64,000 nucleotides of DNA from Limnephilus marmoratus (taxonomy: Eukaryota; Arthropoda; Insecta; Trichoptera; Limnephilidae), in NCBI GenBank assembly GCA_917880885.1, contig OU862919.1, positions 50,071,058 through 50,135,057 of the forward strand, read 5' to 3'. Within the stretch, counting starts at the first letter, position 1. Each line of letters begins with the position of its first letter. The translations under genes were made by a program, and so were the position numbers. Under the pieces are notes generated by a model. The model had not been told where the DNA came from and made no database searches. It saw nothing but the letters and a program-made list of their open reading frames with translations. Below are positions 32,791 to 44,256 of this stretch, in pieces.

Positions 32791-33007
32791 TTATTAGTCA
32801 AAAAAGAAATTCACTTTAAAATGATAGTTTACTTCCATGGTAAAATAATTTATAAATTGGAAGAAGGATCTATCTACAGACTACAATTTATTTAGCATTT
32901 CGTTCCGGAGAGGTATCTCAAATATCGCTCAGATGAGAGACCCATTCAGAATCTAAACGTTACGCATTGCTTGAAATTGCTTTTATCATGTTCAGTAATG
33001 AGATCTA

Positions 33008-33140
33008 AGGGAACGTACCCATACCACGTGACCAATTTTTTGCAATTTTAACCCCCCCCCCCCCCCCTCCCCCCCCTCCACCCCCCCCCCCCCCCCCCCT
33101 CCCACCGCCCACCCTCCGGTGACAAAAAACCTAAGCGGTT
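33008..33140. repeat. C-run MITE, left arm plus ~65-bp C tract
   Basis: GGGAACGTACCCATACCACG, TGACCAATTTTTTGC matches the arm of 55,389-55,536. Then 33,052-33,117 is nearly all C with a few T and A. Confidence 0.8.
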
Positions 33141-33309
33141 AAGTTAGGTTTAGGGTTACCGGCTATTTAAAAATTATTTTTCCATAGCTTTTAATGACCT
33201 TTCTGAGGTAGTTCTGAGTTGGTTTCATTCTGAGTTGGCATGGAACCGATCAAACTATATCTCTCTCTCCTTTCCGTCCATTTAATTAGCCGCTACGGGC
33301 TATTTTTCC

Positions 33310-33850
33310 CTACAGACCCACAAATGAGTGGTTAGCTACGTTTGGTGCACGGGTGCCCGGGTTCAGAGGGTGAGGTTTGTCTATGACTTGGCGGCCAATG
33401 CGTTTGCCCACCTAATGGCGGGTTGGTTCGGAAGAGTTTGGTTGAGCGAGACCTAACCTAGACCTCTCCAGCCGGACTCTATTGGCCCATTGCATTGCAC
33501 CGCAGTGGGAGGCAAGGGCGGATCTAGGGGGGGGGTCATGGGGGTCATGACCCCCCCCCCTGCGCTGGGTCCAGGACCTAGGTGGACCTACTTTTTATTT
33601 GTATCTATTATTATCAAAATTAAATTATAACTTCTTGTGACTTGACTACGACTATGTGACCCCCCCTGGCGCCATGTGACCCCCCCCCTGGCGCCAAAGC
33701 TGGATCCGCCCTTGGTGGGAGGGTTGAATTCATACGTCCATCACCTTTCTCCTATGCACATTGACCCCCAGATTCCCATCCCTCATACCCCATTTACTCC
33801 CCAGAACTTTCCCTCCTTCCTCTCTCCAAAAAAAAATCTCCAGACAGTGC
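33310..33850 (+). repeat. R1 long variant, split by a hAT-type MITE
   Basis: GGTTAGCTACGTTTGGTG, GGGTGCCCGGGTTCAGAGGG and the GGTTGGTTCGGAAG region lie before the MITE at 33,513-33,714. After it come GTTGAATTCATACGTCCATC and CCCCAGAACTTTCCCTCC. The middle section resembles 42,205-42,480 and 54,045-54,430. Confidence 0.75.
33513..33714. repeat. hAT-type MITE with perfect 8-bp target duplication
   Basis: Ends CAAGGGCGGATC and GATCCGCCCTTG. The flanks GTGGGAGG (33,505-33,512) and GTGGGAGG (33,715-33,722) are identical. Inside are runs of G/C (GGGGGGGGG, CCCCCCCCCC). Same family as 50,369-50,537. Confidence 0.9.
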
Positions 33851-33929
33851 GTTTTTGTAAGGTATTTGTACAAAAAATACAGGCAATTTTATTATTTATT
33901 TTTCGGGTCTCGGTAAAGCGGTTATACAA

Positions 33930-34285
33930 CAATATATCATGCATGGAGAAGATAACAAATTAAAAAGACACGGGGGCAGTTTACTATTTTGCGTCGTGCG
34001 TCAAAGATAGTTGCTGAACTTTCTGTACGTGATATTGAAAATGTCGATGGTCAATGCAGAATCATTAAGCAGCTGAGTCGCTGTTTTGGCGTTTATTGGC
34101 GCGTTCTGATAGGCAGAAATCTTCGTTTTCGGAGCATAAAAAAGTACATGGGATCTCCCACGAGTATACCAGTCTTGCATATAAGTTAATCCCGTTGAAA
34201 CGTAGGCGGATAGAGTATTGTATAGTCTACCAGAGATTAATTTGAAAAAGTGTTTACCTGTTATTCGTATATTATACAGATACAC
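33930..34285 (-). pseudogene. LINE-B RT C-terminal fragment, copy 1
   Basis: The minus-strand frame 34,285-34,001 reads GKHFFKLISGRLYN, RGRSHVLFYAPKT, SAYQNAPINAKTATQLLND and IDIFNITYRKFSNYL. It matches the fragment at 56,171-56,494 along its length. The pattern 'FL..LI.G ... R....F..P ... SP..R....LN ... DIF' is the extreme C-terminus of CR1/jockey-like LINE polyproteins. The shared sequence continues ~70 bp past the stop (GGAGAAGATAACAAATT), which marks the 3' UTR. There is no RT core, so this is a 5'-truncated dead copy. Confidence 0.65.
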
Positions 34286-34289
34286 CTTC

Positions 34290-36946
34290 GTGCCGTCGCG
34301 CGTCGTCGCGTTGCGTCGTGCGATTGTATAAATCTAAAAAAAGTATTCAACTCTGGTAAAAGTGCATGGGATAACAAAATCTTTTCGTCGTTGCACGCAC
34401 AAAATATTCTATGTTGATTTTAGAACATTAAGAATTTTATAGATCATAAAAAAACTGTAAAATTAGGAACCTACGTTATTATTTTTTAATAATTTTTATT
34501 TGCAGAATTTGTAGAATTGTAGAATTGTTTGTAGAATCACATTTTACGCCTTGTTCATTAAAAAAAACTGGATTTTATGTAAAATTTTCATTAAAACCGA
34601 CTTATTTTTCTTTAATTTTGCATAGGATCTTTATGCACATTGTTTACTACACATAGAATATTTAGAGCATAATTATCTACCATCAATTTACATGATTTCC
34701 AAATTTGCTTCTAAATCATGAAAAAATGGGATTAATTTATGTCGGATTATTTAGGAAATCGAATAAAATATTGATATGGATTATATTTTGCATGATTGAG
34801 AAAAAAAATTGAATTGAATGATGTAAATAACAAATTTTGGCCAAAAAAGTCACATGAGATTTATTGTGCTTGCAACGACTTTAAAAAAAAAAGTTATTAA
34901 CACTGGTCTAATACGAAAATAAAACTACAGTGTATGAGTGTATTTGCTATTTTGAACATCACAAACGATTATTTTCAACTCGTAATATCAAATCGTTTTC
35001 CATCAACTATTTTACTAAAGAGAACTGTTATGATCGGTGTCCGATGTCCATAGCTTCCCGTGTCCGTGTGAACCTTTGCAAAATTAAAATAATGATAGAA
35101 AAATGGAGTCCTCGTAGAATATACAAAGAATGAAGACAATATCCTTTTAAGTTAATAATATTTATTAGGCATGCTCAAATTGGTCATGCAATAAAAACGT
35201 ACAAGATGTAGGTACCTTCTGCGTGTGAAGTTACTTTGAATTGTTGTAATAAATATTTAAATATAAACGCGTTCTGTTGATAATATGGAGACGCTCGTAC
35301 ATCAAGTTTTACACAATTAAATTGTAATCCTGATTAATATCTTAGTAATACATAAGGTTGCAGGTGCACACGGATTGAGGGTAAAATTTATATAACATTG
35401 TTTCCTATCTATGGAGATATGAATACAACAGGTGTGTAGCTCTATGATTGTATCACACTTTTATTTGGAGAGCTGAGTAAATCAAACATGCTGGTCGTAC
35501 ATATAGACCTTCCAACTTTGGAACCAGTTCTGACATATCTCATAAAGTAACCGTGTAATAGTGAAGGTATTTTATGTCATACGGGTTCGGATCCTGTCGA
35601 CGTGCAGACATTTTATTATTAAACGTGTGTGATATTATGTGAGCCTGGGGTGTGTAAATAACCCCAAACTCGGTGGGCATAATACGCTAAAAATTAACGG
35701 ATGAATTTACTCTACGCGGATACAAAATATATCAAAAAAATGGCAAACAGCAAATTTAAATGTACCAAAACAAAAACACCAACTAACCTTGACGTGACGT
35801 ATGATGCATAGGTGTTTTCAGTTCAAGTTAGAAACACGCGCACAATTTAATAATATTTTGTGATAGACACCGATGAGATTATCAAGCTGATCCGGAGAGA
35901 GTAAAATCCACAATAATTCAAAATTACAATCATTTGGCAGTTGCGTTTTTTTCATGCCACAATAATATACAAAATCCAAAGACATACGGCAGAACAGATG
36001 TTCTAGCACAGCATGACAAGAGGGATGGTGCAGTTGAAATTCTTTTTTAGATAGCCATAAGATTGATAGGTGTTAAGACTGTCAAAATGAGGAAATGATA
36101 GGATAATTAATCTGTTGTAAAGTAATAATTTTTTTTTTAAAGTTGAATAATTCAAAAGGACACTTCAACGACACCTGTGGTGTGTGGTGTTCTATTCGCA
36201 GTTTACATACATTTTAATATATCTTTTTTATTATTTAAACGACTTTATAAAATAATTCTATAAGTATACAAAATATAATGGTTATGTTAGGTGAAGATAT
36301 TGTATTTCTTAGTCCTCCTCACTCCTCACTAGGGGTTCCTGTGCCGAGGCGGATTAAAATTGTTTAGTTATAGTTTATTTATCTTCTATGTCGTTTTTAA
36401 TGTCTTCATTTGAGTATTTTCATTGACCTCTTTCAGACATGTTTTTATTCTTGATTTTTACTCATTAAATTATTTGTTTTACCTACAAGCACATAGAGAC
36501 CGCCCAACAACCACTTTTGATGTAAATATTTTTACTTTATTTATTTTTACTTTTATCGAGATATAAAAAAAAACAAAAACGTATTATGACGCCTAACCAG
36601 TGTATAATAGATAATTCTGGTCGGTTCCGTTTTAACATTTTCATTTATCATTTGTTTTTATTTATTTTTTACTTCCTACTCCGGTTTTTAATTTTCCAAT
36701 AGTGAAGGTATCGTACGTCTAGCTTTAGAGCGGATTATTAACATGTATTTTTGTGTTGTAACGAATTGTAAATTATATGACATGTCGAAAGACATAATTT
36801 TCGTAGCTTGAAATGCTCGATAGAATTCCTGGCAGCTAAGGATTAGTAATATTCCCACAATTGGTTCGTGTCGAAGGAAAAGCAATGCAATCATTAGCCA
36901 CAACCTGAAAGGTGTTTTTGTTCGTAAAATAATATTATATTATAAT
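34290..36946. other. No gene seen
   Basis: Long AT-rich stretch with only short frames lacking domains. ACAGCATGACAAGAGGGATG at 36,009 echoes 52,613, a decayed shared motif. GTTCGGATCC at 35,586 resembles a B-box but has no A-box partner. Confidence 0.5.
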
Positions 36947-36947
36947 A

Positions 36948-37623
36948 CTAGCTGACCCGGCGAACTTCGTACCGCCTCATAATCAATGACTGTAGTGTTA
37001 ACTTATTAGCTGAATTAAATTCAGTAAGTTAAAAATAAAACATTGGAGCAATTGTCGATGCTCAACTGTCCGTGTTTTGTTTTTGTCAGTATCAGAGAAG
37101 GCGTTGTGTACGGATTTGTATTTTTTTGTGATTTTCTTACTCTTCCACTTAGTTACGGGAATTGCGTTTCATTTTCTTTATAACGTGTAAGGGAGATTTT
37201 TTTATAATTATTTGAGTTTTCCTTTAGAGGAGTGCAGACATACGTTCACCGTTTGTTTCATTTTTGACTGTTGATATTTAGTGTGTAAGAAAGAGAGGCA
37301 GCATTATATGTTTAAGAACAAAAGCAAAACAATCAACGCATTGACACGTGACCTTTTTGAATTTTTGGAATTCACCCACTATTCAATATTAGGTACTTAT
37401 CAGCAGTACTCTGCAGCCCTTCCAAAAAATGAAAATTCGTTTCAAACAAAATGTACCTACGGGAAAAAGAATTTTCTTCATAACTTTTTTTTCGTGATTT
37501 TTTCCGATATTTTAATAGATATTATGCTATTCGGGGCGAAAACAAACCCAACCAATCATAGATCATAAAAATCGATCCAACCGTTCTTGAGTTATAAATG
37601 GTGTAACTAGCCCGACTTTGTTT
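36948..37623 (-). mobile_element. Non-autonomous Helitron (minus strand)
   Basis: On the minus strand the 3' end is GCCGGGTCAGCTAG directly before a host T (36,947 on the plus strand is A). The 5' part near 37,560-37,620 has AACTCAAGAACGGTTGGATC and GATTTTTATGATC, as in common insect Helitrons. It abuts the TA-flanked MITE that follows. Confidence 0.7.
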
Positions 37624-37625
37624 TA

Positions 37626-37996
37626 TACAGGGTGTTAAGGGACGTACTTGACTTACTTTAACCAGTGATTCCTGATATTATTTGGAGTAAAAAATTTAAA
37701 TGAAATTTTGGTCTCCAGTGACTTTTTTTGACGACTTTTTTTTTCAAAATTTTTTTCTTCAAAATCAAACAAAAAAAAATTCTTTGGCATGTCGTCACTG
37801 GTCACTCAGCCGGGTGTCCGACGAACCCCTTACCCTACCTCCAACTGTGCAACAACTACCATTTTTTATGTTTTTGAAGAAAAAAAAAACATCAAAAATG
37901 TCACCGGAGACCAAAATTTCATTTACATTTTTTACTCCAAATAATGTCAGGAATCACTGGTTAAAGTAAGTCAAGTACGTCCCCTAACACCCTGTA
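37626..37996. repeat. TA-flanked MITE with ~110-bp TIRs
   Basis: Begins TACAGGGTGTTAAGGGACGT and ends with the complement (ACGTCCCCTAACACCCTGTA), with TA on each side (37,624-37,625; 37,997-37,998). The arms share CTTTAACCAGTGATTCCTGA and AAATGAAATTTTGGTCTCC. A Tc1/mariner-type origin is inferred from the TA duplication. Confidence 0.85.
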
Positions 37997-38464
37997 TATT
38001 GAAAAGAGATACAAAGTTATGCCGATCCGATATTTTTTTTTTCAAACTCAAATAATAATTTTAATTAAAACAGATAAAGTTATTAGACCGGGAGGGGAGA
38101 TAGGTAAACCCTACGTCATCGACTACACGGATGAAACTACTTTTAAGTGATAATGGGCATTTAGAAAACCTTAAAAAAGCTGGTCTGCCGGTGCGCCTCC
38201 TGGCAGGAGCCGCGCAGTCATGGAAATAGTCAGCGATTTTTTTGGTCAAAATTACGTCATCGACTACACGAACGGGAATGGTCTCATATGATAAAGGTCG
38301 ATTAGAAAATGGGAAAAAAGCAGGTCTGCCAACCGGCAGCCTGGCAAGTTCGGAGGCAGCCGGCGTCAAAGTGGGGAAAAAATTGGTCGATTTTACGACA
38401 TCGACTACACGAATGAAACCAATAAATAACTATAGTCTAGATCATTCCATATAAGAATTTCGCG

Positions 38465-39487
38465 GTCTGCCGACCAGCAGCCTGGCAAATTTTAGTGTAC
38501 GATTTTTTTAAGTTTTTTTTTTTTTTTTAATTTTTCGTTTATCTTTATTATTATTTTTATTTCACTATATTTTTAAAAACTTTGAAGGCCATATTTTAAA
38601 AAAATTAGCGAAAAATATAAAAAAAAATAATTTAAGAGTTCCCGGTGTACCCTTCCGTCAGGCGAGCCTTTAGACGCCAAACCACTTACGAAACCCTCAC
38701 CGCTGTCGCGTGTTAATATTTTTGTACAAATTTATAATAATAATAGTCCTTTTAAGATTGCCTAATAGTCCATAGTAGTTGGAAGTTCGAACAACCAACC
38801 CACCGTCGCCGTAAGAGCTGCGTTCGTCCGAAAAACGACGGAAATTTCCGAACCCCGTCCGTTTCATATCGGTTTCGCTTGCCCTGCTGCATCGATTACA
38901 TCGTATACAAGATCGTAACTAACAAAAACCTGTAGTCTAAATCATCCCATTTATGACTTCTTTCGTCTGCCGACCAGCAGCCTGGTAGTTTTTTGTGTAC
39001 GATCTTTTAAAGTTTTAAATTTTTTTTTAATTAAAATTTTTTTTTTTCAATATCTTTATTATTATTTTTATTTGAATTTAGTTTTAAAAACTTAGAATGC
39101 AAGATTTTAAATAAAATAAGTAGTAATCATAAAAAAAAAATTTTGAGTGTTCCGAGTGTACCCATCGGACGGGAGAGCCTTTCGACGTGAGAGAACTTAC
39201 TGGAAACTGGCCGCGGAGCCGTTCGCCGTCAAGCGTGCCCATATTCTTAAACGAATTTATAATAATATAAGTTTTTTAAGATAACCTAATAGTCCACAGT
39301 GGTTGAAAGTTCGAAGAACCACCGCACCGTCTCCATAAGAGCTGCGTTCGTACGAAAAACGACGAAATTTCCGAACCCCGTCCGTTTCATATCGGTTTCG
39401 CTTGCCCTGCTGCATCGATTACATCGAATACAAGATCGAAACTAACGAAAACCTGTAGTCTAGATCATTCCATTTATGACTTCCTTG
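38465..39487 (+). repeat. Two tandem ~500-bp modules in the left arm of the foldback
   Basis: Each module runs from GTCTGCCGACCAGCAGCCTG through an A/T-rich section (TTTATTATTATTTTTATTT), TACCC(A/T)TCSG..GGGAGAGCC-like and ACTTACGAAA/ACTTACTGGAAA blocks, then GTTCGTCCGAAAAACGACG and CCGTTTCATATCGGTTTCGC, to TACAAGATCG(T/A)AACTAAC. Confidence 0.8.
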
Positions 39488-39969
39488 GTCTGCCGACCAG
39501 CAGCCTGACTGTTTTTGTGTAGGATCTTTTAAAATTATTATTTTTTTTTTTAATTAAAAAAAATATATTTTCAATATCTTTATTATTATTTTTATTTGAA
39601 TATGGTTTTAAAAACTTAGAATGCAAGATTTTAAATAAAATACGTTGTAATCATAAAAAAATAAATTTTGAGTGTTCCGATTGTACCCATCGGACGGGAG
39701 AGTCTTTCGACGCGAAACAACTTACTGGAAATTGGCCGCGGAGCTCTTCGCTGCCATTGCGTGCCCATATTATAGCCTGGTTGGTACACTCGAAACACTT
39801 AAATTAATTTTTTTATCATTGCCACTTATTTTTTTTTTTAATCTGGCATTCCAATTTTTTAAAACCATATTGAAATAAAAATAATAATAAATACAATGAA
39901 AATAATTTTAATAAAATTAAAAAACTTTACAAATCGTACGTAAAAAACTGCTAGGCTGCTGGTCGGCAG

Positions 39970-41529
39970 ACCAAGGAAGTCATGAATGGAATTGTCTAGA
40001 CTACAGTTTTTGTTAGTTTCGATCTTGAATTCGAAGTAATCGGAGCAACAGGGCAAGCGAAACCGATATGAAACGGACGGGGTTCGGAAATTTCAGTCGT
40101 TTTTCGGACGAACGCAGCTCTTATGGCGACGGTGCTATTGTTGTTCGAACTTCCAACCACTATGGACTATTAGGTTATCTTGAAAAGACTTATATTATTA
40201 TAAATTGGTTTAATAATATGGGCACGCGTTGACGGCGAAGGGCTCCGCGGCCAGTTTCCAGTAAGTTGTTTCACGTCGAAAGGCTCTCCCGTCCGATGGG
40301 TACACTCGGAACACTCAAAATTTATTGTTTTATGATTACAACTTACTTTATTTAAAATTTTGCATTCTAAGTTTTTAAAACCAAATTCAAATAAAAATAA
40401 TAATAAATATATTGAGAAAAATAATTTTTTAATTATAACAAAATTTAAAACTTTAAAAGATCGTACACAAAAAACTACCACGCTGCTGGTCAACAGATGA
40501 AAGAAGTCATAAATGGGATGATTTAGACTACAGGTTTTTGTTAGTTGCGATCTTGTATACGATGTAATCGATGCAGCAGGGCTAGCGAAACCGATATGAA
40601 ACGGACGGGGTTTGGAAATTTCCGTCGTTTGTCGGACGAACGCAGCTCTTACGGCGACGGTGGGTTGGTTGTTCGAACTTCCAACTACTATGGACTATTA
40701 GGTTATCTTAAAAAACTTTTATTATTATAAATTCGTTTAATATGGGCACGCGTTGACGGCGAAGGGCTCCGCGGCCAGTTTCCAGTAAGTTGTTTCACGT
40801 CGAAAGGCTCTCCCGTCCGATGGGTACACTCGGAACACTCAAAATTTATTTTTTTATGATTACTACTTATTTTATTTAAAATCTTGCATTCTAAGTTTTT
40901 AAAACTATATTCAAATAAAAATAATAATAAAGATATTGAAAATATATTTTTTTTAATTAAAAAATTTTTTTAAACTTTAAAAGATCGTACACAAAAAACT
41001 GCCAGGCTGCTGGTCAGCAGACGAAAGAAGTCATAAATGGGATAATTTATACTACAGGTTTTCGTTAGTATCGATCTTGTATTCGATGTAATTGATGCAG
41101 CAGGGCAAGCGAAACCGATATGAAATGGACGGGGTTCGGAAATTTCCGTCGTTTTTCGGACGAACGCAGCTCTTACGGCGACGGTGGATTTGTTGTTCGA
41201 ACTTCCAACTACTATGGACCATTAAGCAATCTTAAAAGGACTATTATTATTATAAATTTGTACAAAAATATTAACACGCGACAGCGGTGAGGGGCACCGC
41301 GGCAGGTTTCGTAAGTGGTTTGGCGTCTAAAGGCTCGCCTGACGGAAGGGTACACCGGGAACTCTTAAATTATTTTTTTTTATATTTTTCGCTTATTTTT
41401 TTAAAATATGGCATTCAAAGTTTTTAAAAATATAGTGAAATAAAAATAATAATAAAGTTAAACGAAAAATAAAAAAAAAAAAAAAAAAAACTTAAAAAAA
41501 TCGTACACTAAAATTTGCCAGGCTGCTGG
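39970..41529 (-). repeat. Three tandem ~520-bp modules in the right arm of the foldback
   Basis: Inverted versions of the left-arm modules: GCGAAACCGATATGAAACGG, ACGAACGCAGCTCTTAYGGC, GGGTACACTCGGAACACTC and CTGCTGGTCGGCAGAC recur at ~520-bp spacing. The outermost module uses GACGGAAGGGTACACCGGGA, matching only the outermost left module, so modules correspond by position. Confidence 0.8.
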
Positions 41530-41919
41530 TCGGCAGACCACGAAATTCTTATATGGAATGATCTAGACTATAGTTATTTATTGGTTTCATTCGTGTAGTC
41601 GATGACGTAAAATCGACCAATTTTTTCCCCACTTTGACGCCGGCTGCCTCCGAACTTGCCAGGCTGCCGGTTGGCAGACCTGCTTTTTTCTCATTTTCTA
41701 ATCGACCTTTATCATATGAGACCATTCCCGTTCGTGTAGTCGATGACGTAATTTTGACCAAAAAAATCGCTGACTATTTCCATGACTGCGCGGCTCCTGC
41801 CAAGAGGCGCACCGGCAGGACAGCTTTTTTAAGGTTTTCTAAATGCCCATTATCACTTAAAAGTAGTTTCATCCGTGTAGTCGATGACGTAGGGTTTACC
41901 TATCTCCCCTCCCGGTCTA

Positions 41920-42130
41920 TATGTTAAATTGACATATTTTCGCACATCGATCGTCCACTTTAATGTTGGGTAGGACACGACATCAGGATGAGTTTGTATG
42001 AGGTACTCAAATACTGAAATGAGGTGTTGAGGTGTCCCATCTCATTTGAGGTGAGGTGTGACAATATTTTCGCTTACGGGGGAGAAGGAGGGGGGAGGGG
42101 TGGCTAGAGAATTTCAGGGAACGTGTTTTT
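41920..42130. other. Unassigned
   Basis: TTGTATGAGGTACTCAA occurs here (41,994) and again at 43,062, flanking the R1 copy and minisatellite. A larger decayed repeat is possible. Confidence 0.4.
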
Positions 42131-42480
42131 TTACATTAACTCCACACAGGAGGCCCTGAGGAAAATAATTCCCCTCAGAGCCTATGTCATCTTTGGGGAT
42201 GCTGTGGACGTATTAATTCATCCCTCCAGTGGTGCAAGGCGATGTTCCGAGGGATTAAGGCTAGAGAAGTCAAAGGGACTCCCTCAATCACTCTCTCCGG
42301 ATCCGGCCTTCCATGCAGCTGGTGGGCAGACGCATCCGCCGGCGAGACCTGGATAAACCTCACCCCATGAACCCAAGCATCCCTGCCAAGTCACCAAACA
42401 CTTGGGGTGATCTATGGCGGAGGTGTTGGTTATCTAATAAATGATTCCCGGGGCGGCGGTACCCGTACCCGACTCCCGGG
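42131..42480 (-). repeat. R1 retroposon, longest middle section, reverse orientation
   Basis: Reverse complement: AACTCCACACAGGAGGCCCT hairpin end, then GGGGATGCTGTGG, an extra ~150-bp section (GATGTTCCGAGGGATTAAGG, GGTGGGCAGACGCATCCGCC), AAACCTCACCCCATGAACCC and CCCGGGGCGGCGGTACCC. Two R2-like ends (GAGCTGTTGGGACTCTTGTG at 42,558; GAGCAGTTGGGACG at 42,638) follow. Confidence 0.8.
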
Positions 42481-42765
42481 TTTGTTATTTTTCTAATACG
42501 AAAAATGTATATAAAAAAGGCCTACCCTCCCACCCCCTCTCCCCCTTGAGGAGCTGGGAGCTGTTGGGACTCTTGTGCCGTGTTCACATAACAATAATTT
42601 ACAATAAAAAATATTTAAAAAAAAAAAAATTTTTTTTTGAGCAGTTGGGACGCATGTGCGGTATTCATAATATACGAATGGCTCACCACCTCACCGTTCT
42701 AATACAAAAATGTCATACAATATACAAACACCTCATGCCTCATACATTTGTCTCAAACGATACGT

Positions 42766-42985
42766 GACATGACATATAGTCCAATACACCAACCACCTCA
42801 CCTCACCTCACATTTGTCTCATACGTGACAATGTGACATGACATGTAGTCCAATACACCAACCACCTCACATTTGTCCCGTGCGTGACAACGTGACATGA
42901 CATGTAGTGCAATACACCAACCAACTCACACCTCACCTCATATTTGTCCAATACGTGACATGACATATGTAGTAATACAAAGAAA
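42766..42985 (+). repeat. Minisatellite, ~60-75-bp unit, about 3.5 copies
   Basis: The unit is GTGACATGACATRTAGTCCAAT-like then ACACCAACCACCTCACCTC and ATTTGTCYCATACGTG. Units vary by inserted CACCTCA blocks. A preceding partial unit begins near 42,690. Confidence 0.8.
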
Positions 42986-44254
42986 AAGAGTTGGTACAAA
43001 TACATATTGTGAGGTGGGGGGACATTTTACGTGTTTGTATGGGACATTTGAGGTGCCTCTTGTATGAGGTACTCAACACTAGTCCACTTGATAGTCAGAC
43101 GTCTCTGAAAAATCGAAATTTGAGTTGAGTTTTCAGTTACATGTAAAAGTGTACCCTCTATCTTGAACAATACTTTCCACCACCAGAAAAACTTGTAGTG
43201 AATTAAACATATTGTTGATGTCTGGATTACAAGTAGGATTCGAAATTTCGTACTAATGCACCGACCGTTATGCCTCCCGGTATTATTTTATACCATATTT
43301 AATATTCATAGCATTCCTTTCAATATTCAATATTCAGAATAGAATATTGTATTCATCATTAACTTAAAACTCAGTATTTGGAGATGTTTGACTAATCAAC
43401 CGGACGATCGATATTTAAAATTGACAATTTATTATTATTTTGTAAAAGAAAGACAAACATTCCCGGGTTACGAATAACCCAACAATGTTTGAAAATCTCC
43501 TACTACCATCACACTAAGCGGAAAATGTTGTTGTGTCGTGATGGAGGACTTGGCTCGCCGAGGAATCGAGTACGCGACGATGCCAACTCGGCCACTGACC
43601 GGTCAATATTATTTGGTACGATGATATTATTTGGTACGATGCGATGGTTAAATACTGAATAGATTTTGTAAGTACATATATGAATTTCAAATTAATAAAC
43701 GAATTTCGTAATTTCATAACATTAATAAAAAAATATTCCAGAAGGTGCAGGGGCAGTGCAATGCGCAAACCTTCCCATTTTTTAGGGAAATCAAATTTAA
43801 GACAAAATTTCCCGCCATTCTCCCACACAAATATACATTTTCACGGAGATGTAGCTGGAAAATATTTGATGGAATGGTACTTATACATGTTAAGGAGAAT
43901 TATAATATGGATGTAAAGTATGCAGTTATGATTGTTCGCTGACGAGATGCTATGCAATCTGTGCCCACTGTGAAATACCTGTTGGTTGTTGATGTTGCTG
44001 TTAGCCTGGCAATCATTGATTCCGAGGTGATTTATGACGGTAATTTTATTGACATTTGCTGAAAACACTAATGCAAAATCGTTTGCCCTCACGAAGCGAT
44101 ATCAAAGTCTACGTAAACGGTCCCAAACAACAATACTCTCTCATTTTACTTAGATTTTTTAATTGAAGGTAACAACCCATGTTGTACAATAATTTTTTTT
44201 TTGCGGTGGTCCAAATTTTTTTGTTTTTTAAAAAATGTAGGTTGGTGTTACAAT
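42986..44254. other. No supported gene
   Basis: Short overlapping frames at 43,680-44,092 have no domain. AGGATTCGAAATTTCGTACTAATGC near 43,237 and GAATCGAGTACGCGACGATG near 43,563 look like decayed B-box/SINE remnants. Confidence 0.4.
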
Positions 44255-44256
44255 TA

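Larger units (their letters stand above)
38084..41919. mobile_element. 3.8-kb modular foldback element, no transposase
   Basis: The outer ends TAGACCGGGAGGGGAGATAG and its complement (CTATCTCCCCTCCCGGTCTA) are flanked by TAT on both sides, a possible 3-bp target duplication. Each arm repeats a module carrying GTCTGCCGACCAGCAGCCTG. In the left arm it occurs at 38,465, 38,965 and 39,488, in the right arm (inverted) near 39,970, 40,490, 41,015 and 41,530, so modules are ~500-525 bp. The two outer ~145-bp modules per arm carry CATCGACTACACG. The arms meet near 39,775, and the right arm has one more module. Short frames mirrored in both arms (38,242-38,454; 41,549-41,761) are near-identical because of the symmetry, and I do not call them genes. 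Confidence 0.85.

Noticed and set aside
35560..35620. B-box-like GGGTTCGGATCC
   Set aside because: No A-box at proper distance, no fold; likely chance or an old SINE scrap.
38242..38454. 70-codon frame mirrored almost exactly at 41,549-41,761
   Set aside because: The match is explained by the foldback arms. No start context or known domain.
42766..42985. CRISPR-like array
   Set aside because: The repeats are contiguous without unique spacers and the host is a eukaryote; it is a minisatellite.
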